Origin: Acidimicrobiales bacterium
GTDB taxonomy: Bacteria; Actinomycetota; Acidimicrobiia; Acidimicrobiales; SHLQ01
Direction: 5' to 3'
Length of the DNA: 64,000 nucleotides
Assembly: GCA_020628865.1 (NCBI GenBank)
Contig: JAHDEJ010000027.1
Span: 1 to 64,000, forward strand
The notes beneath the pieces are model-generated. The model was not told the DNA's origin and made no database searches. It saw nothing but the letters and a program-made list of their open reading frames with translations. The stretch's first letter is position 1. Each line of letters begins with the position of its first letter. Position numbers and translations under genes: made by a program. Shown here piece after piece: positions 14,638 through 23,400 of the stretch.

Positions 14638-15579
14638 GATCGATCTGCAGCGCTCGGCCAGCAGATCCATCTCCAGTCGAAAGGCGGCGTCTGCCTCAAC
14701 CTTCTGTCGGTAGCGCGAGGCAGCGGTGCCAGCACTGTTCGCCGTCGCAAAGCCGTATCGTCTCGCGATGTCGGAGAGGCGCAACCCACTCAGCTCTTGC
14801 GCAAGACCAACTCGAATCCACCGTTCCAACGAGGATCGTCGGCCCCGCCATGGCATGACCTCATGCGATTCGAAGCGAGCAGTCACCTCACGGTCGACGA
14901 CCTCCACCGACACTCGACGTTGCGTCGCTCGACGGTGTCCCTCGGTCGCCGCATTCTTCGGAGCGACTTCGAGCATGTCGTGCACGAACTGCGGATCGCC
15001 GATCACCGCCGCCGAGCTCGACATGGCCTCCACCGAACGAGGCGATAGGGGCTCGGCGGTCACGCGCCGCAGCTCGAAGATGTCGTCGAGGCCCACCAAC
15101 TGCAACCCGTCGGGTGTCAACCACTCGGCACGTTTGGCGAGCCCCACGAACGCCGGATAGCTGCTCCATTGGTACTGCTCGAGATCGTTCGTGATTCCCG
15201 CCTCGATCGGATTCCGGTGGACGTAGGTGATCGCAGCCGCGAGATAGCGCTCCGAGTCGATCACCTTCGAGAGAAACCTGCCCTTGAAGAGCGGACCGTC
15301 CACCCCGTGCCGAGTATTGAATCGCTGTGCATGCCGTCCATCGAGATACTGCAGCCCATCGCTCAGCCGACCCTCCGGAGTGTGCAGGAGGAGGTGGTAG
15401 TGATTGTCCATGAGGCAGAACGCGTACACACGCAATCCAAAGCGGGTGCAGGCCTCGCCGAGCAAGCGGAGGAAGAGCTGCCTGTCCTCGTCGTCCAAGT
15501 AGATGGCTTGCTTGCGGACACCACGGTTGGCGACGTGGTGCGTAGCGCCGGGGAAATCGATGCGAAGTGCGCGACCCAC
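14632..15579 (-). CDS. REP-associated tyrosine transposase (RAYT)
   Basis: The protein is a Y1_Tnp-domain HUH transposase. GRALRIDFPGATHHVANRGV begins the fold, CLMDNHYHLLLHTP holds the HUH metal-binding His pair (about residues 60 and 62), and ITYVHRNPIEAGI holds the catalytic Tyr (about 119). A C-terminal helix-turn-helix is visible (LRLSDIARRYGFATANSAG). GTG 15579 is chosen because AGGAA lies seven bases upstream and the conserved fold starts there; the frame stays open to GTG 15645. RAYTs cut and move REP hairpins as single strands. Here inverted REP pairs bracket the gene and the stop codon lies in one, supporting a functional REPtron. Confidence 0.9.
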   Translation of the reverse strand: MGRALRIDFPGATHHVANRGVRKQAIYLDDEDRQLFLRLLGEACTRFGLRVYAFCLMDNHYHLLLHTPEGRLSDGLQYLDGRHAQRFNTRHGVDGPLFKGRFLSKVIDSERYLAAAITYVHRNPIEAGITNDLEQYQWSSYPAFVGLAKRAEWLTPDGLQLVGLDDIFELRRVTAEPLSPRSVEAMSSSAAVIGDPQFVHDMLEVAPKNAATEGHRRATQRRVSVEVVDREVTARFESHEVMPWRGRRSSLERWIRVGLAQELSGLRLSDIARRYGFATANSAGTAASRYRQKVEADAAFRLEMDLLAERCRSIG

Positions 15580-15648
15580 GGGAAGTTCCTGACATTGGAG
15601 ATGACAGGGGAAGTTGGGCACGACCATATCGGAGGGGTCTGACACTGC

Positions 15649-15711
15649 GGGTGAAAGTGAGACGCGACCCCTTCACCGGTTTGGGTGAAGGTGAGACGCG
15701 ACCCCTTCACC
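15649..15711 (-). repeat. REP pair upstream of the transposase
   Basis: Copies at 15649-15677 and 15683-15711 read GGGTGAA(A/G)GTGAGACG and end CCCCTTCACC, inverted relative to the copies at 14581-14637. Spacing is five bases, as in the downstream pair. Together the two pairs form inverted borders around the transposase gene. Confidence 0.85.
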
Positions 15712-15762
15712 GGTTGAGTGGGCGGCGCGGCGGCCGATGGGAGTGCACTACTGTCGGAGGTT

Positions 15763-15775
15763 CCCCCTTTGGGGG
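15763..15775 (+). promoter_or_regulatory. Short hairpin in the leader of the uracil-catabolism operon
   Basis: CCCCC-TTT-GGGGG forms a perfect short hairpin 26 bases before the ATG at 15802. A candidate -10 TACTGT lies at 15749-15754, so the hairpin would sit at the 5' end of the mRNA and might stabilise it or control initiation. It could also be chance. Confidence 0.35.
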
Positions 15776-15801
15776 TACATCGAGATGCCGGAGGGATGCC
15801 C

Positions 15802-17037
15802 ATGGATCCGCACGTCGTTCTCACCTCACACACGGCCCATAAATCGGGCCGATTCGTCGAGGTCCGATGGGGCGCGGCCACCCCGGCCGAACGCGGGCCC
15901 GTCGTCGGCACCATCAGCAACAAGGCCGACCGCAACGCCATCGGCAGCCACGGCGGCAGCTACTCGATCTACCGCGCCCTCTCGATCGCGCAGGGTGCCT
16001 TCCCCCTCGATCACCGTCCCGACCTGACCGACACCGAACCCACCACCGACATCGAGCCGCAGCCCTCGTGGGGCCGCGACGGGGCCATCGTTTCGCTCGA
16101 CCCCTGGGGCGCCAACACCAAACGATGGTTCCCCGACCATCTCGCCGAGGGCTACAACATCCAGCCGACCATCGCCGTCACCCAGGCGCACCTCCAACTC
16201 CCCGAGATCAGCGAAGCGATCGACACCGGCCGCCTCGAGGTCGACGAGACCATCGTCCGCTCGCACGGCGACATCGCCGTCACGAAGGTGGCGATCGATC
16301 CGGTCTGGCACCTCCCGTCCATGGCCACTCGATTCGGCATCGACGAGCCCGACCTCCGCCGGGTCCTCTACATGGAGACCGGAGGCATGTACCCCGAGCT
16401 CGTCACCCGCCCGGACCTCGAGATCCTCCTTCCGCCCATCGGCAGTACCACCGCTTACGTGTTCGGTGACCCGGCCGACCTGGCGAACCCCGACGTCGAG
16501 CTCACCCTTCGGGTGCACGACGAGTGCAACGGGTCGGACGTGTTCGGCTCCGACATCTGCACCTGCCGGCCCTACCTCACCTGGGCGATCGAAGACGCCG
16601 CTCGCACCGCCCAGCGCGGGGGAGTCGGCCTTGTCGTCTACTACCGCAAGGAGGGTCGAGCACTCGGCGAGGTCACCAAGTTCATGGTGTACAACGCCCG
16701 CAAGCGGCAGGACGGCGGCGACATGGCCTCCACCTACTTCGAGCGGACCGAATGCGTGGCCGGTGTGCAGGATGCCCGCTTCCAGGAGCTCATGCCCGAC
16801 GTGCTCCAGTTCTTCGGCATCACGAAGATCCACAACCTCCACTCGATGAGCAACATGAAGTACGACGCCATCGTGGGCAGCGGCATCGAGGTGCAGAACC
16901 GGTTGAGCCTGCCGGCCGAGCTCGTTCCCGCGGACGCACAGGTGGAGATCGAAGCGAAGAAGGCCGCCGGCTACTTCACGGACGACGACGTGTCCGACGA
17001 CCTCGACGCCGTCGTCGGCCGGGCCCTGGACGAATGA
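15802..17037 (+). CDS. urc1: GTP cyclohydrolase II-like protein of the URC uracil-catabolism pathway
   Basis: The 411-residue protein has a C-terminal GTP cyclohydrolase II domain. Three zinc-ligand cysteines are in DECNGSDVFGSDICTC, the GTP-binding part is VVYYRKEGRALGEVTKF, and HNLHSMSNMKYDAIVGSGI closes the domain. The 200-residue N-terminal extension is absent from RibA and typical of the URC1 branch. ATG 15802 has GGAGGG six bases upstream. It overlaps the DUF1688/URC4 gene by four bases, with uracil phosphoribosyltransferase next. These three together are the set known from the yeast URC pathway, where URC1 acts on a uracil-derived nucleotide rather than GTP. Assignment rests on this linkage. 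Confidence 0.85.
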   Translation: MDPHVVLTSHTAHKSGRFVEVRWGAATPAERGPVVGTISNKADRNAIGSHGGSYSIYRALSIAQGAFPLDHRPDLTDTEPTTDIEPQPSWGRDGAIVSLDPWGANTKRWFPDHLAEGYNIQPTIAVTQAHLQLPEISEAIDTGRLEVDETIVRSHGDIAVTKVAIDPVWHLPSMATRFGIDEPDLRRVLYMETGGMYPELVTRPDLEILLPPIGSTTAYVFGDPADLANPDVELTLRVHDECNGSDVFGSDICTCRPYLTWAIEDAARTAQRGGVGLVVYYRKEGRALGEVTKFMVYNARKRQDGGDMASTYFERTECVAGVQDARFQELMPDVLQFFGITKIHNLHSMSNMKYDAIVGSGIEVQNRLSLPAELVPADAQVEIEAKKAAGYFTDDDVSDDLDAVVGRALDE

Positions 17038-18239
17038 GCCAGTTCGCCGACTTCCGGCAGCTGCTGGCCGCCGACGCTGTCCGTGCGCAGTGCGGCCGAG
17101 TCACCGAACGCGTCCGCAACGGCGGCGGCCAGTTTCTGGTGAACGACGATGCCCTCGACGAGTGCGCGGCGCACGTGGTGGACGTGACCCGTTCCCGCTA
17201 CCCGGACCTCGACATCCCCTACCACTCACGCTGGCGGCACTTCCGAACGCCGACGGCCACCGCGTTGGAAGAACGGTTCCTGACCCACCTCGCCGACCTC
17301 GACCCGCTCGAATCGGCCCGCGTCGGCTTCGACCTCGTGATCCCGTCCGTGCTGCTCGATGCGGGCGCCGGACCCGACTGGGCCTTCCACGCACCGGATG
17401 CAGCCGAGCCCATCGGCCGCTCCGAGGGCCTCGGACTCGCGTCGCTCGACATGTTCCTCGACGGCACCTTCTCCACCGACAGCACGCCGCGGACCGATGC
17501 CGACGCGCTTCGATCGCTCACGAAGGACCACCTCGAGCTCGGCTTTCAGGTGAACGACGCCAACCCACTCGTCGGCGTCGAGGGGCGAACCGAGCTGCTC
17601 CGGAGCCTCGGTGCCACGATGAGCGCCGACCCGACCCGGTTTCCGAACGGCCGCCCCGGCGACCTCGTCGACCTCGTCTGCCGAGATGGCGCCACGACCA
17701 TCTCCGCCCGTGCGCTCCTCGGAGCGGTGCTCGACGCGCTCACCCCCGTGTGGCCATCGGGGCGAACGCTCGGCGCACCATTCGACCTCGGCGACGCCTG
17801 GCACTACCCGCCGTTCGGGTCCGGCCCGGACGCCATCATCCCCTTCCACAAACTCAGCCAGTGGCTCACCTACTCGCTCGCCGAAACCTGCGAACGGAGC
17901 GGCATCGGCGTCACCGGGATGGACCGGCTGACCGGTCTGCCCGAATATCGGAACGGCGGACTGCTCCTCGAAACCGGCGTCCTCTCGCTCCGCGACCCGA
18001 GCGCCGCCGAAGGCGTGCACGCTCCCGGAAGTGAACTGATCGTCGAGTGGCGAGCACTGACGATCAGTCTCCTCGACGAGATCGCCGACCGCGTCCGGTC
18101 TCGCCTCGACCGACCCGACATGCTGCTCGCCGAGATCCTCGAAGGCGGCACGTGGGCGGCCGGCCGCGTGCTGGCCTTCCAACGCGACCCCGCCGGCACT
18201 CCACCCCTCCACCTCGACAGCGATGGGACGGTCTTCTGA
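17034..18239 (+). CDS. urc4: URC4/Urg3 (DUF1688) family protein
   Basis: The 401-residue protein matches DUF1688 as I know it. The N-terminal segment is FRQLLAADAVRAQCGRVTER, then the signature YPDLDIPYHSRWRHF (about 60-75), GAGPDWAF, GRSEGLGLASLDMFLDGTFS and HKLSQWLTYSLAE. URC4 is required for uracil catabolism in Lachancea kluyveri; its chemistry is not settled to my knowledge. Translation is coupled on both sides: ATG overlaps the upstream stop by four bases, and the stop overlaps the next ATG by one base. It is cytoplasmic, with no signal peptide. Confidence 0.88.
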   Translation: MSQFADFRQLLAADAVRAQCGRVTERVRNGGGQFLVNDDALDECAAHVVDVTRSRYPDLDIPYHSRWRHFRTPTATALEERFLTHLADLDPLESARVGFDLVIPSVLLDAGAGPDWAFHAPDAAEPIGRSEGLGLASLDMFLDGTFSTDSTPRTDADALRSLTKDHLELGFQVNDANPLVGVEGRTELLRSLGATMSADPTRFPNGRPGDLVDLVCRDGATTISARALLGAVLDALTPVWPSGRTLGAPFDLGDAWHYPPFGSGPDAIIPFHKLSQWLTYSLAETCERSGIGVTGMDRLTGLPEYRNGGLLLETGVLSLRDPSAAEGVHAPGSELIVEWRALTISLLDEIADRVRSRLDRPDMLLAEILEGGTWAAGRVLAFQRDPAGTPPLHLDSDGTVF

Positions 18240-18868
18240 TGACGCTGCACGTACACACCGTCGATCATCCGTTGGCGCAACAGGCGCTCGGCCAGATCCG
18301 AAATCGGGACACGCCGAGCCCGATGTTCCGAGCCGCAGTGGCGACGCTCACTCGCCAGCTCGTCTACGCCGCCACCGTCGACCTGCCCACGGTTGCGTCG
18401 ACGATCCAGACACCGTTCGGTGAGGCGGAGGCCCGGACCGTGCAGGCGCCGGTTGCGCCGATCGCCATTCTGCGCTCCGGGGCCGCCATGCTCGAGACAG
18501 CCATCGACACGCTCCCCGACGGTCAGGCCGGACACTTCGGCGTCTACCACGACAAGCGGGTGGGCGCGACCGTCGAGTACTACCTCAAGCTGCCCGACGC
18601 GGTTGCGGACAGCCGGGTGCTCCTGCTCGACCCCGCAATCGGGACCGGAAAGACCGCGATCGCAACGATCTCCCGGCTGCAGGAGTTCGGAGTGACCGAC
18701 ATCAGTTTCCTCACGCTCATCGCCTCGACGGTCGGCCTGGACCTGATAGCTGAGCACGCGCCCGACGTCCGCGTGTTTGCCGTCGCGGTGGGTGATGAGG
18801 CCGGTCCCAACGGTTACCTCCGGCCCGGAATGGGCGATTTCGGCGATCGCTACTATGGCTCCAAGTGA
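18239..18868 (+). CDS. upp: Uracil phosphoribosyltransferase
   Basis: The 209-residue protein is a type I phosphoribosyltransferase. ILRSGAAMLETAI is the conserved R-G segment, VLLLDPAIGTGKTA is the PRPP-binding loop with the acidic pair reduced to a single Asp, and the C-terminal GDFGDRYYGSK matches the uracil-binding G-FGDR-YGT end of UPRTases. It converts uracil and PRPP to UMP, the entry reaction of the URC route (the yeast UPRTase is URC6). It is third in the coupled operon. The stop codon lies at the edge of a 20-bp tandem repeat. Confidence 0.9.
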   Translation: MTLHVHTVDHPLAQQALGQIRNRDTPSPMFRAAVATLTRQLVYAATVDLPTVASTIQTPFGEAEARTVQAPVAPIAILRSGAAMLETAIDTLPDGQAGHFGVYHDKRVGATVEYYLKLPDAVADSRVLLLDPAIGTGKTAIATISRLQEFGVTDISFLTLIASTVGLDLIAEHAPDVRVFAVAVGDEAGPNGYLRPGMGDFGDRYYGSK

Positions 18869-18926
18869 CGTCGCGTACTCCAAATAGACGTCGCGTACTC
18901 CAAATAGACGTCGCGTACTCCAAGTG
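18867..18926. repeat. Three 20-bp tandem repeats
   Basis: GACGTCGCGTACTCCAAATA occurs at 18867-18886 and 18887-18906, and a third copy ending AAGTG occupies 18907-18926. The first begins at the UPRTase stop. The unit contains the palindrome GACGTC. The array fills the gap between convergent genes (stops at 18868 and 18937), so it might act in termination or be a slipped-strand expansion. Confidence 0.85.
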
Positions 18927-18936
18927 ACGCCGCCGG

Positions 18937-19509
18937 CTAGATGAAGCCGTAGAACGCGAGGCGTTGGTTGAGGTTGTCGGCGTTCATCGCCGTGAGGACC
19001 ACGTCGATCAGGCTGCCATCGGCGTCGTAGAACGCGGTCATCGGCATGCCGCCGGTCCCGCGCAGCGCCCGGTAGAGGCCATTGCGCTGGGTGCCACGAA
19101 TGTCCTGCACGAGCGGGAACTGCTCGATGTCGTTGCGCTCGGCCATGGGGCGCCAGTTGCCGGTCTCGTTCGAGTTCACGAACACGAAGTCCACCTGGCC
19201 TTCCAGCGCGAGCGCCGTTTCCCGGAAGTCCGGCAGCTCCTCGTCACAGGCGTCGCACCAGGAAGCGAAGAAGTTCACGACCGTCGGCGTGCCCTGAAAG
19301 TCGGCCAGCCGAACCCGTCCATCCGGGTTGGCGTCATCGTCCAACGCGGGGAGGTCCCAGCTGGCCACAGCGGTCACCCCGTCGCCGCCATCGTCCAGCG
19401 TGTCGCGAACACCGTTGAAGATCAGCGCCCCCACGATCAGCACGCCCACACCGATGATCAGGCCCCACTGCGCTCGAGCTGAGAGACCCTTGCTCTTCTT
19501 CTTTGCCAT
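18937..19509 (-). CDS. TlpA/ResA-like membrane-anchored thioredoxin
   Basis: The 190-residue protein has a basic N-terminus, one membrane anchor (WGLIIGVGVLIVGALIF, about 15-32) and an extracellular thioredoxin fold. FQGTPTVVNFFASWCDACDEELPDF carries the redox motif WCDAC (84-88), and GTGGMPMTAFYD carries the cis-Pro loop (here M-P-M). ResA/CcmG-type proteins reduce apocytochrome c or other extracytoplasmic disulfides using electrons from CcdA, whose gene lies 12 bases upstream on the same strand. The linkage supports this role. In this window the cysteine-paired pilus proteins are possible clients, which is inference. Confidence 0.85.
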   Translation of the reverse strand: MAKKKSKGLSARAQWGLIIGVGVLIVGALIFNGVRDTLDDGGDGVTAVASWDLPALDDDANPDGRVRLADFQGTPTVVNFFASWCDACDEELPDFRETALALEGQVDFVFVNSNETGNWRPMAERNDIEQFPLVQDIRGTQRNGLYRALRGTGGMPMTAFYDADGSLIDVVLTAMNADNLNQRLAFYGFI

Positions 19510-19521
19510 GACTGACGTCTC

Positions 19522-20196
19522 CTATCCGAGATTGACGATCCACTCGAGCCCCACGGACCGCAGCACTTCCTGCAGCTTCGTGGTCACGAGAATGAGCCGG
19601 TTCGACATGAGTAATACCCCGAACCCGATCAGCGAGATTGCCGAAACGAGAACGATGGTCTGCAGGTGCTGTTTCACCCAATCGAAGGCGCCGGCGAGGC
19701 GGGTGAACATCAGCCCCGTCGCCAGGAACGGGACCCCGAGGCCGAGCGAGTAGGCGGCGAGCAGCGCCCCGCCCGTGAGCGTTCCATCGGCGCCGGCGGC
19801 GATGATCAGGATCGAGCCGAGGGTCGGGCCGATGCACGGCGTCCACCCAAAGCCGAACGCCGCACCCGCCACCGGAGGGGCGGCACGACCGAAGCGGCCG
19901 AGATCCGGGTGGAATCGGGCCTCCTGGTAGAAGCGCGGGTTCTTCGTCGTGATCGAACCGAGGAGGAAGAGGCCCATCGCGAACACGAGAAACCCGCTGA
20001 TGCGGGTGAGCAGCAGCTGGTTCTCGAACAGCAGGTCACCCAGGGCGCTGGCAGAGAGGCCGAGGCTGATGAACACCGCGGAGAACCCGGCGATAAACAG
20101 GCCGGTGTCGCGGGCAACCGGCCAGGAACTCGAACGCTGATCGTCGGTCGAACTCGTGATGTCGAGGCCGGTGATGACCGACAGGTAGCCGGGCAC
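19522..20196 (-). CDS. ccdA: Cytochrome c biogenesis/thiol-transfer protein CcdA (start not resolved)
   Basis: The ATG/GTG/TTG-initiated frame begins at GTG 20196 (MPGYLSVITGLD) and holds five hydrophobic helices and the second redox motif WTPCIGPTLGSIL. CcdA proteins normally begin with a helix and a first motif, S-PCVLP. That segment (INLLSFLIAFGAGVISFL then SPCVLPVV) is present in the same frame directly upstream, 20197-20286, but no canonical start codon occurs between it and the in-frame stop near 20394. So the true start is probably a rare codon such as ATC 20286, or a sequence error hides it. CcdA moves electrons across the membrane to the TlpA partner downstream. Confidence 0.8.
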   Translation of the reverse strand: MPGYLSVITGLDITSSTDDQRSSSWPVARDTGLFIAGFSAVFISLGLSASALGDLLFENQLLLTRISGFLVFAMGLFLLGSITTKNPRFYQEARFHPDLGRFGRAAPPVAGAAFGFGWTPCIGPTLGSILIIAAGADGTLTGGALLAAYSLGLGVPFLATGLMFTRLAGAFDWVKQHLQTIVLVSAISLIGFGVLLMSNRLILVTTKLQEVLRSVGLEWIVNLG

Positions 20197-20377
20197 GACG
20201 GGGAGAACGCACGGAGAGAGAAAGGAGATGACTCCGGCCCCGAATGCGATCAGAAACGACAGAAGGTTGATGGACTCGAGTTCGATTGCTCGGTAACCCG
20301 GTTCGACGGCCCTGTGTTCCCTGAATCCAAGGGGATTTTGACCAGTCGGTATCCCCGGGAAACGGGGGGCTCAGCAC

Positions 20378-20418
20378 TAGTTTTGTGAGCTCAGCGGTGG
20401 GTTATGCGCATTGGGAGG
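20378..20418 (+). promoter_or_regulatory. Promoter and ribosome-binding site of the giant surface-protein gene
   Basis: TAGTTT at 20378-20383 is a candidate -10 box, placing the transcript start near 20390. GGGAGG at 20413-20418 lies five bases before GTG 20424. This favours GTG 20424 over the GTG at 20385, which would be almost on top of the -10 box. Confidence 0.5.
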
Positions 20419-20423
20419 TCGCC

Positions 20424-23400
20424 GTGCGCAATTGGCGCGACGATGTGCAACCGAATGCGGCGGGTCGGCTACTCACAGCAGTCGTCGTCGTGGCGACCCT
20501 GCTCGGCCTCTTCTCCTCACCCGCAGGAGCGCAGGCCGCAGACGCACTCTGCCTCTCGCCCACGACGATCCCATTGGTGGACGTCGTGGACGGCGGATTC
20601 GAAGCGGCACCAGGCGTGACGACGGCACGGGGTGCGTCGGTCGAGGACTCCCTGGTCGGCCCGGTCGTCTCACTTCGCGAGGTCGGCGCTCGCGCCCAGA
20701 TCGAGCTCCCGCAACCGCTGTTCCACACGCAGTGGTCCGTTGGCGAGGTCGACCTCGTCGACCGGCTCCGGGTCGACGCAAACCTGCTCAACGCCGCGCA
20801 GGACATCAGCAGCGCCCAGATGACCGGCCCACTGCATCGACGCGACGGCGTCGACGGACCGGGTCTGAGTGTCGAGGGGGAGTTTCAGCTCGGAGCGACC
20901 CGCCGCGCGAACCTCGTCCTGCCCGGACCGGTCGACAGCGTGCTCTTCTCCAACGGCGGAACGACGCCCCTCGATCTGACCGTGGCTTCCGGTTGCGCAG
21001 CGTTCCACGCAGACACCACGAGCCTGACCAGTCCCACCTGGGATCCCGAGACGGAACGGTTCATCGCCCGATATTCGGTGACCATCAGGAACAACCTGCC
21101 CACCGCCTCCACACTGCGGCGGGTCGGGATCGACGCCGAGCCGACCGGCCATCACATCGAGGCGCTCATCGCGCAGCTCGACATCACATCGCCCGGCTTC
21201 GGCACGGCAGAGATTCTCGATCTGCAACTTCCCTCGGTCTTCGCTCGCGTGCGCAACGACGCATTCGACGGTGTCGAGACGACCGCTCTCCTCAGCACTC
21301 CCAGCCGGCTCGTCTCGAATGTGCCGCTCAGCATCGAGATCGAGGTCGCCTACACGCCGGACTTCGACGACCCGGTGTGGTCCGAGGGTGTCGACGCACC
21401 GGCCCCCACGCTCCTCCTCGCCGGCACCGTCGGAGACGTACCCGTCGGCGCGTCCATCGGGCTGATCGACGGACTGCGAACCGCGGCCGACGACGGATTC
21501 GACTCCCCGGCACCCGTCCTCCGCTTGGAGCACATCCGCCTCGACGAACCGATGGTTCGTCCAGACGGTGCCGTCGAGACTGCCGATCGCCTCACCGTCT
21601 TCAACGACGGCGAGCTCAGCGTCGACGACGTCGCCATCACCTGGAACCTGGCCGACCAGTACGGGCCGGGCACCGTGCTCGTCGACCACACCCTCGTCGC
21701 CACCGGCGGCTGCGCCGACGCGGCGAACCCCGGCTTCGACGGCGTGAACGACACCGCACTCGTCGACCCGCACTCGATCGACATCGGGGGCACCTGCGAA
21801 CTCGTCGTGCGAGCGACGGTTGTTCCCGGCGTAGTCCCCACCGCCGAGGGTGCGGACTACGCCACGATCGTCGTGGCCGAAGGGCGGTCGGGGATCCGTT
21901 CCGTCTCCGCCACGGCCTCCGTCACCGAACGCATCGCGCAGATTGCGGCCTTCCAGGCCACCGTGTCCGACCCGGTCGTTCGCAACCTGAACGACGGTCG
22001 ATACGAGCTCACCGGCGAGGTCCGGCTCGACAACGCGGGCGACCAGGCGCTCGCCGGCGTCGGAGCTCGGCTGATCGTCTCCAGCCTCGACGCCGAGGGA
22101 GCCGTCGTTCCCCAGCGGGTCACCGTCGACCGTCTCCACGCGGTGGGACGGAACTGCGAAGCGTCCGAACCGCCTCGGCGAACCTCGTCCGACTTCTCGG
22201 CCGCACCCGCTCGCATTGATCTCGCTCCCGGAGACGCATGCGTCGTGGAGTACACGATCATCGTTCGCCCCGGAGCCGAGCTCGACGGGTGGTCGATCGC
22301 CGCGGCCGCCACCGCGGTCACCCCACGAGACGAAACCCTCGAGAGCCAGGCCCAGACCGTCCCGACCACCCTGCCCGAAGCACCCGCCCTCGACGTGCAA
22401 AGCGACGTCGGCGAACGCGAGAACCTCGGCGACGGCAGCCACCGGTTCGAGGTGCGCACGGAGGTTCGCAACAGCGGCGACGTGCCGATGCTGTCGGTCC
22501 GAGTGGAAGACAACCTCGAGGCGCAGTTCGGCGAACGCGTCGTCGGCCAGCGCACCACCACCGACACCTGCGGCTGGATCGACGCGGGGCGCCCGCTGCT
22601 CCCATCCGGTGGCCCGGAGGGCAGCTGCCTCGTCGTGAAGGAAGTGACCGTCCGGCCCGGCGCGTTGCTGGTCGACTGGCAGGTCGGTGCCTCGGCGATC
22701 GGCCGGTCCGTCTCCTCACGCGAAGCCGCCGCCGGCGATTCCTCCGCCCTCTTCACCTTCCACGAAGCACCGGCACTCGCCACGTCCGTGGCTGTGGTCG
22801 AAACCGAGCGGAACGCCGACGGCTCCTTCGGACTCCTGTTGGAAGGCGCCGTCGAGAACGTGGGCGACATCCGACTCCGTCGGGTGGGTATCGAACTCGA
22901 CCTCGACTCGGTGTTCGGGCCGCACGACTGGACGCTCGACTGGACCTCCGCCCGGACCCTCACGATCGATCCGGCCTACGACGGCACCGACGAAACCCAA
23001 CTGCTCACGACGGTCGATCTCCTCGGTGTCGAGGAACGCCGCACCTGGCTCGCTCGAATCACCGTCGACGCCGGAACCGAATCGGGTCCGTTCGAGGTGG
23101 AGGCGAAGGCATCGGCGATCTCCGAGGCGCTGGCGCCGGTTCGCTCGGACGCGATCGCACCGGCGCAGGCACTGCCCCTCGTCCAGATCGTCGAGGAGCG
23201 GCTCGAGCCGACCAACAACGGCGACGGCACATGGGACGTGACCCACGTGGTCCGGGTTCGCAACGCCGGCGCAGCATCACTCCCCGACGTTCGGGTGGAG
23301 ACCGACTTCGACCGCGTGCTCGGCCGCGTCATCGTGGGTCGGTCCGAAGTGGTCAACGCCTGCGCAGCCGCCGCGCTCGGGCCGGCCACCTCCTGCGAGG

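Noticed and set aside
14581-15711. REP pairs read as terminal inverted repeats of a single insertion sequence
   Set aside because: Each border has two copies and a further pair stands alone at 12797-12860, which fits REP palindromes with a RAYT better than IS ends; target-site duplications are not seen.
15718-15801. N-terminal extension of the GCH II-like protein to 15718
   Set aside because: A GGAGGG site is correctly spaced for ATG 15802, and the extension would include REP-adjacent sequence and a leader hairpin.
18867-18926. Possible CRISPR array
   Set aside because: The 20-bp units are directly abutting with no spacers, and no cas genes are present.
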